Shown here: piece after piece, positions 55,230 to 64,000 of the stretch
Layout: each line of letters starts with the position of its first letter
Position numbering within the stretch: position 1 is the stretch's first letter
DNA from: Quercus robur
Taxonomy: Eukaryota; Streptophyta; Magnoliopsida; Fagales; Fagaceae
Direction: 5' to 3'
NCBI RefSeq assembly: GCF_932294415.1
Contig: NC_065537.1
Span: forward strand, 62,386,290 to 62,450,289
DNA length: 64,000 nt
Program-made: the position numbers and the translations under genes
Notes under the pieces: model-generated
The model's input: only the letters and a program-made list of their open reading frames with translations
Database searches by the model: none
What the model was told of the DNA's origin: nothing

Positions 55230-56150
55230 ATCTCATGAAATAGTAATCTAAATTGATCGAGTTAAAAGTGGGTGTCAAATGCTCAAGATTTAAAGGTTCA
55301 AGATATAGCTAAAAGAAGTCCTTCATTCAAGAGTTGGATTGCCTTTTGATTGATATTCGATCGGTTGAATCTAGACTTTCGAATACCTTTCACTTACTGT
55401 TCAATCGATGAAAAAAGGATTTTTGACTTACGTTCGACTACTACTCGATCAATTGAAAATCTTGAAATTACAATGTGACATGATTTCATTGAAGTCAGTT
55501 GCTACCTAGGTTTCGTGCCCTACATACAATTTAAAATACATCTTATGAGCATTCATTCATAGATCGACTGTTCTTGTGCACTACATTGAAGGAAAACCGA
55601 AACCTAAATTGATCAACTCAGTTCAATAGTCGATATTCACAACGGAGTTGCTACCTTTCGGTGATCAAGAGCTGAAACCACAAAACCTACAATCATAATG
55701 TACTGTTGTGGAGTTCAAATCTTCAAGAAGAGTCCTTACTCCTTAGGGTCAATCAAAGGGTCTAATTTTAATAGCAGAAGAGGTTTGTGAAAAAGGATTC
55801 ATGCATGAAGAATTTAGAAGTTCTAGAGATATTGTTGGGTCACTTCAGTAAATTAAGCTATTGAGTAGTGACTAGGGCCAATGGTTTGAGCTACATTGTA
55901 AAACTTCTCTTCTATAGTTGATTGCATTATTTGGGAGAGGTACACTTGTAGTGGTTTTTTCTTTACCGTGTTCTCCATCAATTTTTCACATTTTCGTCAA
56001 ATTCGTGTGTTCATGTACTTGTTTTTTTTAATTCCAAATTTGGTATTCATTGCGGTTGTAATTAACTATTTTAAGTTGTAATCACATAACCGGCTTAACT
56101 TAATTAATTATTAATTAATTAGTATAATTAACAAAGGGATCTAAAGATCT
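55230..56150 (+). mobile_element. Possible LTR-retrotransposon LTR relic
   Basis: CGATCGGTTGAA / CAATCGATGAAA / CGATCAATTGAA motifs and a GTGAAAAAGGATTCATGCAT to GTTGTAATCACATAACCGGC region resemble LTRs I have met in tree genomes. No paired LTR, PBS or coding domain was found here, so this rests on recall only. Confidence 0.3.
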
Positions 56151-56264
56151 TTTTCCATTAATCTTAAGTTTGCTAGAGGTAAATTTATGTCCTTAAAGTG
56201 TTGACACGTGCATTTAACTTTCCTTTTGCCCATAACTGCTATATATACATTTTTTTTTTAGAAT

Positions 56265-56297
<33 letters not shown>

Positions 56298-56911
56298 TTA
56301 ATTCCCATTCAAGGTATATAATCTTTTAAAACGGTTACCAACCATGTATCTCTATATATTAGGAGGATTTAGAAAGTTAATTATGACTTCAAAAAATGTT
56401 TAAAATATCCCTAATCTAATTAGATAATTCTTATTCTTAAAAAATAAAAAATAGGGTTAAAAACTTAAAATTGTAATTCAACAAAATTCCAAAAAAAAAA
56501 AAAAAAAAAAACTACTAGAAAAAATATTTTCCTAAAAATTAGTACACTCTTTATTTAAATATATTTAACGCACATTTAATATATTTTTTTTCCCTAAAAG
56601 CTAGCACATACTAAACCAGTAGTTTACTCCATTTCAATTTCTAAATTTTAGTTTCTTAAAAATCCATTTCTGTGTAATCTCACTAACAGTAGATAAATTC
56701 AAATTGAAAAATTAAATTAAACTCAAAATAAAAAAAAGAAACTTATTGCATGTGCGAGCGTGTGTGATGTATTAATTATTCAGCCAAAAAAAAAAAACCA
56801 TGAATATTAATTAGATAATATGTCACAATTATTAATAATACGTGAGTGGTCATATAGGTGTATCTCTTATATAAATCACAAACCTTAGGAGTAAAGTGTC
56901 AATTTATTTAT
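56151..56911. other. AT-rich stretch, nothing recognised
   Basis: A TA run at 56265-56290 and an A tract at 56491-56510. No gene or clear element. Confidence 0.35.
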
Positions 56912-57069
56912 TCATTTATTTTTATGAAAAATATAATTCTACTCTAACTTAATTTAAGTATATATGTGTGTGAATCTCATTCCTAAAGATCTGAACCTTA
57001 ACTCTTACCTCCCATTCCACAAAAATTTGTATTTGTGGAGTGACCATCATGCCAATGGTGCGCGGTAGT
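56912..57069 (-). mobile_element. tRNA-derived SINE, copy 3
   Basis: Minus strand: ACCATTGGCATGATGGTCAC (A-box-like), CACAAATACAAAT, GGTTCAGATC (B-box-like), ACACATATATACTTAAATTA and an A/T-rich tail. More diverged than copies 1 and 2; all three point the same way. Confidence 0.65.
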
Positions 57070-57354
57070 ATAAAGTGTCAAATATTAATCTTGTGATGCA
57101 CCATCCTTTTTGATATGCCAATATTGACAGGACTATTTTGTTGGGTCTTTACTAAGATCATATGCATGTGTAGGTTTTATGGGCATGTTTTGTTCGATGC
57201 AATGTGGACTTCTAATACATGCACCTTGTCTTTAATCCAACTACGAAAGAGACCTTGGTAATATTATCACCTTGCTATACATCACCATAGACCTTGTTAC
57301 CACTTGTTTGGGAGATAACACTATAGGGAGACCCTAATTGGGCCCTTAATATAA

Positions 57355-57514
57355 GACGAATTCTATTTCCACAATATTTTTATAACAAATCCTAAGTAGC
57401 AAGGTGTTATTAGTTATAATAAATGTCCACTATTGATATCACTTTTTTATCCCATCAACAATAGCTTGCCACTTAAGATTTGTAGTGAAAATATTGTGGG
57501 CCTAACATTTCTTC
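57355..57514. mobile_element. MULE-type MITE (24641 family)
   Basis: The left arm GACGAATTCTATTTCCACAA and the reverse complement of the right end GAAGAAATGTTAGGCCCACA are inverted repeats. The flanks TTAATATAA and CTAATACAA match at seven of nine positions. Confidence 0.62.
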
Positions 57515-57520
57515 TAATAC

Positions 57521-57551
<31 letters not shown>

Positions 57552-58223
57552 TATCTTAATCCAAAAGATTAAACTTATGGGATTAGGACCAATTATATTT
57601 TGTTTTCCTCATCTCTTTTACTTTTCCTCTATCTGAGGTTTGTATACCCCACCGTTACCCAATGCAAAATATGTAATCACAAATTCTTTTAGCAATCTTA
57701 CACGAATTCCGATCCCAAAATAGTGGGCTTTACTGATCAAACCTAAATCATTGGTCCGTCACAATAAGTACCTTTCTTAGTCCCATCTTGATTATACACA
57801 CAAAAATGGTGATCGTGGTGAGAAAATATTTTCTTTCCAGTGCTTTCTTTTTCTTGATTAAATTATTTATATAAATGTGAAGGTTCCTATGCGTGAGTAA
57901 GACAATTCATATATAAAAATGCCATTTATTCCACATGGAGGACTTTGATAATTGATAGCACTTGTTAGAGAGTGCTACACTTTGGAAAAGTTCTTTCATT
58001 GAAAACAAGATGCATATAATGTGACAGAATTTCATTACATAAATATAAGTTAATGGGCTTGAGTTGTCCAACAAAATTATAAACACATTGCTTTTGTTGT
58101 ACTATTCTTCTACTCCTCATGGGAATTAGTCACACATGAATGAAACTCCCATAACTCATAAAATCCAACCCGAATCCAAGCCCACAATAGCCTACAGGTA
58201 GGTGCATGCTGAGTGGTCCATAA
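57515..58223. other. Intergenic stretch, no gene recognised
   Basis: Begins with A and TA runs (57522-57554). No domain or RNA gene is seen in the rest. Confidence 0.35.
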
Positions 58224-58232
58224 TATTTGAAA

Positions 58233-58412
58233 GAGAATTGTTATGTCCATAACATTTTTCTCAACAAACTTTAAGTGACATATTATTTCTCCTTGTTATT
58301 AGAAGGTAATAAAGAAATTTCAGTGGTGAGTTCAAATTATAACTAATAATAACTTATTACCTAAGATTTATTATTAAAATATTGTAAAAATATTGTGTAT
58401 TTAAAACTTTTC
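58233..58412. mobile_element. MULE-type MITE (24641 family)
   Basis: GAGAATTGTTATGTCCATAA at the left and, on the opposite strand, GAAAAGTTTTAAATACACAA at the right. TATTTGAAA (58224-58232) and TACTTGAAA (58413-58421) form a 9-bp duplication with one mismatch. Confidence 0.7.
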
Positions 58413-58421
58413 TACTTGAAA

Positions 58422-59105
58422 TTCTAGATCTGATTTTGTTTGCTCTTAAATTTTAGACAAATCTATGCAGTCACAGTTGTTCATTTACAACTTCTAAAGC
58501 TGGATTATTCCTCAGATTACCATTCTTTCCTATCCAAACTTTATTAGTCAAGTTTGTTGTTAATGATCCTTAATTACATGTCTCAAACTTGAATCCAACC
58601 CATCAGTACTCTTAAATTCATTGTTTTTTCTGTATGCTTGGAACAATAGCAGCATATACCAATGCTATAAATCAACATAGCAAATCCATGTTATGTCACC
58701 CAATTTTTTGGAATCAAAACACATGCTAGATCTCCCAAAAAGTGGGCCCTTCAATTAAAATCACAAATTTCCCACATGTAATCACATGATGGGTATGGCA
58801 TGCCACCATCACCATAATGTTACAATAAATCGCCAGAAAACCCCAAATTTTTATCAACAAAAAGATACTGATCCACATTGTTCCACCTATGTTCCCTCTT
58901 GCACAAGTTAAGTTTTTGAAATTAATAATAATAATAACAATGATTACCCAACTTAAAATCACAAACTTTTAATCAAAAAGAACTCAAACCCACTGAAAGA
59001 GACTTGTCGGTCATTATTTAAATTTCTGAGGGTGTTTTGGTCAATCAAAATACCAACCAATTAACGACCACTGCACCTGTTTTTTATTTTTATTTTTATT
59101 TTTAT
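58422..59105. other. Upstream region of the cyclin gene
   Basis: No second gene is supported. A (TTTTTA)n run lies at 59083-59108 just before the TATA box. The 78-codon minus frame at 58726-58962 has no recognisable features. Confidence 0.4.
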
Positions 59106-59118
59106 TTTTATATATAGA
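59106..59118 (+). promoter_or_regulatory. Putative TATA box of the cyclin gene
   Basis: TTTTTATATATAGA lies 81-93 bp before the ATG at 59199, a normal distance for a plant promoter with a short leader. Confidence 0.55.
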
Positions 59119-59198
59119 CTAGTGCTAATAAACCTTTTATAGCCCAAATTATTCAACAGCAAAATTCAAACACAGAGAGCACTAAAAGTTGCAAAACA

Positions 59199-60531
59199 AT
59201 GGCTGAGTTAGAGAACCCAAATCTGATGCCAAAGCTCATAACTTTTCTCTCTTCTCTTCTCCAAAAAGTGGCTGATTCGAACGATCTCAATCGTCAACTC
59301 CAACCCCAGAAAATCTCTGTTTTCCATGGCCTATCTCGACCAACCATCTCAATTCAAAGCTACCTAGAGAGAATTTTCAAGTATGCAAATTGTAGCCCTT
59401 CCTGTTACATTGTTGCATATGTTTATCTTGATCGATTTGCTCAAAGCCAACCCGCTTTGCCCGTCAATTCCTTCAACGTTCATCGTCTGCTAATCACAAG
59501 TGTCATGGTGGCTGCAAAATTCATGGATGATATGTAAGTGTTATAGTTTTGAAGTCAATAATATTGGATGCAGAATTTCAATTCCTTGCTTTTAATTTTC
59601 TTGAAACTTAATATTGTATGTAAATTAACGTTTGAAATGAAGTGACAACTTTAAATTCTTGCCTTTTCTTATTTGGCTTTCAAGTTTGTTTTTGTGTTAA
59701 TATAAGTTCTACTAGCTAGTTTTAGAGCATGTTTCATAGAGGTATAAAATTTTGAAATTCAGGATTTCCTTTATCTGTATTAGAGCATGTTTTGTTTTCT
59801 GTATTTGAATGTTTTTCTTCGCAAATAATTGAAACTCTGAAAAGTCTCTGATATTAAATTTTGGTTTTCTATATCCTGCAAAGCTTGTATTCACTTTTTT
59901 TGTAACATCATAATCACTGGATATTCTTTGTCGAAGATTAATGCTTCCACGTGTAGATACAAATGGGTACAGCCATGTGAAACCCTGGTTCTTTTACATA
60001 TTGCCAGCCAAGAAGCATGTGATTCCAGCGAAGTTATATAAATAATTTGATTTGAGGTCAATGAACCAATATTTAAAAAAAAAAGAAAAAGAAAAAAAAA
60101 AGAAAAAAAAAAAAGGCCTTGCTTAGTTTCCTATTTTCACTTAATTAAAATGCCTATACTGTGAAATTCATTTTGGTAATTATGTAACTAGTTATTTTTC
60201 TTCCCCAATCATATACTGATGTTCTGTTTTTGTTTATGGTTTTGAAATTTTCAGTTACTACAACAATGCATACTATGCAAAAGTTGGAGGAATCAGCACA
60301 ATAGAAATGAACTTTCTTGAAGTAGATTTCCTATTTGGTTTGGGCTTCAGATTAAATGTGACCCCCAACACCTTCCACATCTACTGCTCCTACCTCCAAA
60401 GAGAGATGATGATGCAACAACCTCCTCTTAATCTAGCAGAGTCTTCTATAAATCTAGGAAAATCACTCAAACTCCATTTGTGCTTCAATGAGGATGAGCC
60501 CTCTCATCAACAGCAACAATTAGCTGTGTAA
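59199..60531 (+). CDS. CYCU4-1: U-type (P-type) cyclin, CYCU4-1-like, two exons
   Basis: Exons 59199-59533 and 60255-60531 join as DDI/YYNNAYY with GT-AG borders and give 203 residues, against about 202 for Arabidopsis CYCU4;1 as I recall it. The cyclin box spans about residues 45-150: ISVFHGLSRPTISIQSYLER, IFKYANCSPSCYIVAYVYLD, VHRLLITSVMVAAKF and GGISTIEMNFLEVDFLFGLG are diagnostic of plant U/P cyclins. These are short, lack a destruction box, and partner with A-type cyclin-dependent kinases; in Arabidopsis CYCU4;1 is linked to brassinosteroid control of cell division. The Gln-rich end (HQQQQLAV) is also conserved. The MAELENP start is shared with the family. The intron (about 720 bp) has a purine-rich A tract at 60076-60114. 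Confidence 0.96.
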
Positions 60532-61086
60532 TTAAGCTTTAAATGCACATCTCAAAAATTCAGTTAGATATAGAAGTAGTAACATTGTCCTCTATCTCAT
60601 TAAGCTTATGATTTTTGTGTACCAAACTTGCTTTTGATGTTTTTTGGTTTTTCCTTTATTGGACTTTGGAATTGAAGTTATTTTGGAATGTACATATGGA
60701 AGTTTTCTCTTTACAGTCTGGCTATCAAAGTCTCATGGGTCATTAAATTTTTTAAAAATTGTTATGTGGTGGATACTTGCTCTTAAGTCTTATCTACGCT
60801 AGGATTCTCTTACTTTTTGGGTTGTCACTCTAAGTTCAGAGGATGCATAATAGGCTTATACTTGGAGACAACTTGGATTTTGTGTAGGAAAAATGTGTGG
60901 TGAGTGGTGAGTGTAGAAGCTAGTTTGGTGGTATGGGTGGGTCATGGGATGAGAACAATAGTAACGTACGCAAAGAGGACTATTTTGTTGGGGTCATTTT
61001 TTTTTGCAGTGAAGACAGTTTGTTCTGTTTCACAGTTGTACAGATTCTTGAAAAGGGAACAAAGAGCATGTGTAATCATGGACAGC

Positions 61087-61088
<2 letters not shown>

Positions 61089-61123
<35 letters not shown>
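61089..61123. repeat. (AG)n microsatellite
   Basis: About 17 uninterrupted AG units. Confidence 0.95.
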
Positions 61124-61126
<3 letters not shown>

Positions 61127-61496
61127 GTTAACTTGGATTAGCCTTGCCTATCTGGACCTTTATAATTTGACCCAAAGTTTCTATCAATCTACGCCTAGTT
61201 TTGGGCTAGCGGATTAATTCCTGGCCCAAATCCTAAAAGACAGAAATGCCATGGGAAAAAAGCCCTTTTTCACTAAACTCATGATCTTTTGAAAAAGAGC
61301 CTTCATTTTTTAAAGATGAATTCTACAATGCACACTTTTTTCCCCTCTCTTTATTTATATATATATATATATATACTTTTTTTTTTAATAATAAACAAAC
61401 AATTAAGATTAGACATATATGGTACTATATACCACAAAATCGGCAGTAGTAAGAGCATCATCCTTCTATTTATAAGATTATCCTTTCATATGTAGA

Positions 61497-61533
<37 letters not shown>

Positions 61534-61692
61534 AAATAGTGATCCTTCTAAAATATCATTTTATATAGTAATAGTGATACAACTTTTTTATAGAATTTTC
61601 TTTTCTTTTTCTTTTTTCAATTTTATAAAAGCTAAGGATAATATAGGAAATTGAATTTTCTCTATTGAAAATTTTCATATGTTTTAGAATAA

Positions 61693-61723
<31 letters not shown>

Positions 61724-62048
61724 CATATATATATATATATATATTTAAGTTATCGTTTTTATAGGATGGAATGAGTCCATCTTTTGTGTAAAATACACTA
61801 ATAGTCGATATCTTCTTCTTTTCTCCCAAAAAGATGCAAGACTTACTAAAGATTTTGGCCACTTTAGGTGACATTTTCCTGACATTGGCTCAATTCCCTT
61901 ACATTTTGATAGTTTGAGGCAAATTCAAACAACTATGCGAACTTTCCTTTTCATTTTTGAGGAAAATATGGAATTGAAACGATTCTAGATTTGTCAACTA
62001 GTTTTCCTTATGCCTCCTTTTAACCCAAGAAAAAAAACACCCCTGCCA

Positions 62049-62051
62049 CCC

Positions 62052-62082
<31 letters not shown>

Positions 62083-62086
62083 AAAA
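62049..62086. repeat. Poly(C)-poly(A) tract
   Basis: 24 C directly followed by 14 A. Confidence 0.95.
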
Positions 62087-62356
62087 GCAACATATTCGGA
62101 TCTTGAACTTATGATCTTACCCCACCTCGTACTTATTTTAGAAAGAAATGTTATATGTGAATAGCTTTACAACTTAATAGCACTGCCTAATCTTTTTATA
62201 AAGAGAATTAAGGTTCTTTTTTTTTTCTTCCTACTTGTAATAATTAAATTATCAAAAAAAAAAAAAAAAAAACAGCATTTGATTTAAAACTCATTGGTCA
62301 AATGCACATACCACCCTGACAATCACAAATTAGGGTACATATGACACTGGATTTAT

Positions 62357-62388
<32 letters not shown>

Positions 62389-63499
62389 CTATGTAAAGTC
62401 CATGCGGAGACTGGATCAGATCACCATCTTTTCTTTTTGTAAATCTACTTTGAAGTTTGAACGGCTATAATCCTTTAATTCATAAACCTATTAGGAATTA
62501 TACTTTTTTTTTTCCTATAGATTTTCTTCTTTGGTCAATAATAAACAAGGACCTCATTGGGGTTGGCTTTATAGGCCCACTCAAAATAGTAAACTCTTCA
62601 GGCAAATATCTTTATCTAAATGCCCGGGAAATCATTACAAAAAATCCTCAGACAAATTGCTTTTATTGGTAATTGATCAAATAAATTCCGACATAAGCAT
62701 CATAAGCAACATTAAAACTTTATGATATGTTTGAAAATGTGCGGGAATCTGATCTAAAAGAAGATGAACCTATCTTAACTATTTGTGTTGGATTAGTAAA
62801 AAGAGGTTTGTTTTTGAATCTTTCATTCCCAAATTTTCATCTTCGACTGTAAACTTCGGTGAAAGGAATATTATGTCTTTGTCTTTGATGCCAAAACTTC
62901 AAAATAGATAAACCCTTCTCACAGCTTGCCCTTCTATCTTAGTAAATAGTCAATGTCCAACATTTGACTGTATGCACTCAAAATAAACTTCTTAACTACT
63001 TATTTTTATCTGGATTTTAAAAGTTAATAAAATCCTTTGATTAAATCATTTAACTTTATTTTCGTTTAATTGAATCATTTAAGTTTTAAATTTATTCAAT
63101 TTAGAACTTTCATCAAATTCTGCTAAAACAAATTTCGTTAAGTATGCAATTAACTAATAAAAAAGATATTTCGAAAAAAAAAATTCTCATACAAAAAATT
63201 TATATAATATATATATATTTTTTAATTTTATATAGTTTTTTCATGTGAGAAAAATATTTTTTTAATGGAATATTTTTTTAATGAAATTGGATAAAATTTC
63301 TGAATTAGAAAATTAGATGAATCAATTAATCTAAAGTATATTTAGAGAACTGAAATGAATTTCAGTCAAACTTAGAGGGTACAATTTGTATTTTAGTCTT
63401 AAAAATTTGTAGTATTCCTAGTACCACTTAAAATTTATGTATTGTTGTTTAAAAAAAAAAAAAAAGCCAAAACCTTTATGTATTCAGAGAGAGTGTAGG

Positions 63500-64000
63500 A
63501 GGCAAAAAATTAATTGGGCCAATTACTATATGCCATGTCAAAATTTAGTGACAAATTCAAAATTTATGTGTCATTAAATTAATTAAATCAAATGATGACA
63601 TGTGTCATCCAAATTGACATCACATTGGCATATTAAAATTTGCCACATGTGATTTGGCCAACAAAATAAAGATAAATTTCCTATTCAAAATTGATGGGTA
63701 ATTATTTTTATTAAAATAACTAAAGAAAATAGAGATAATTATCTACAAGTAACAAATTATGGCAGGACTCTTTGTTGATTATTATTTTTATCAAAATAGA
63801 ATATATATCATAATAGATAAATAGAGATAAGTATCTAATAAGTAAAATATGGGCCAATTAGAGTCTACTACTTATCTTCAAATTGATCAATTCAAAGTGG
63901 GACTAATCCTCTGAAACCACTATAAATAGAGACACCCCACTCTCATTCTCTACCAAGTTTTCAAGAAACCAAAGCTCTGGAGAAATTTTGCCTTAAGAAC
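63500..64000 (+). mobile_element. Possible start of an LTR (U3-R) at the right edge
   Basis: The last 500 bp end with ACCACTATAAATAGAGACAC (TATA box at 63921-63928) and a leader-like ACCAAGTTTTCAAGAAACCA and AAAGCTCTGGAGAA. This resembles the R region of LTR elements known from tree genomes. The second LTR would lie beyond the window. An ordinary gene promoter is the main alternative. Confidence 0.4.

Larger units (their letters stand above)
60532..63430. other. Intergenic, microsatellite-rich region without supported gene
   Basis: The cyclin 3' UTR is expected in the first few hundred bases. Beyond it are (AG)n at 61089-61123, TA runs near 61357-61375, 61500-61524 and 61691-61745, poly(C) 62049-62072 followed by poly(A), and a T tract at 62361-62388. 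None of the open frames has a recognisable domain. Confidence 0.45.

Noticed and set aside
1..64000. A novel defence, biosynthetic or regulatory gene system
   Set aside because: Neighbouring genes belong to unrelated, well-known housekeeping or regulatory families and the remaining sequence is explained mostly by mobile elements. Nothing indicates a coordinated new system.

Overview
The window looks like nuclear DNA of a woody eudicot. It is AT-rich, has long intron-containing plant genes with Arabidopsis-like exon structure, and carries many short terminal-inverted-repeat elements, SINEs, LINE tails and LTR relics. Some of the short elements (for example those ending in GTTTGGATT) resemble repeats I associate with oaks and chestnuts (Fagaceae). 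That family assignment is recall-based inference, not something shown by the sequence.

I find six apparently functional protein genes. (1) A single-exon F-box gene on the minus strand (4064-5131), with a related F-box fragment running off the left edge. (2) ALG12, the ER alpha-1,6-mannosyltransferase of N-glycan precursor assembly. I reconstructed it as 19 exons between 10568 and 28095; all phases join and give 498 residues. (3, 4) Two tandem PRA1-family membrane protein genes (29837-30427 and 32723-33247) inside a roughly 2-2.6 kb duplicated segment. (5) A two-exon P-class PPR gene (35522-39103), apparently the orthologue of Arabidopsis At1g02150. (6) A two-exon U/P-type cyclin, CYCU4-1-like (59199-60531). 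No operon-like organisation or shared pathway links them; this is an ordinary plant gene neighbourhood.

The rest is dominated by mobile elements and their relics. 5336-8123 holds two related long-inverted-repeat (MULE-like) elements inserted back to back, the first containing a nested GTTTGGATT element with a T-rich minisatellite. The ALG12 introns hold a TRIM-like miniature LTR element, LINE fragments, SINEs and a MULE MITE. 40.0-43.5 kb holds three hAT-type elements with 8-bp target duplications. 44.4-48.2 kb holds copia and gypsy relics and a MULE MITE with a perfect 30-bp palindrome. 48.2-54 kb holds a direct duplication of about 1 kb. Between its two copies lie a gypsy protease fragment and an intron-retaining fragment of a PsbP-domain gene. 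54-59 kb and 60.5-64 kb hold MITEs, SINEs, microsatellites and LTR-like sequence, but no gene I can support.

I found no sign of a previously undescribed biological system. The most informative signals are structural: an element-free paralogous site that proves one MITE insertion, several exact target-site duplications, and the PsbP gene fragment.
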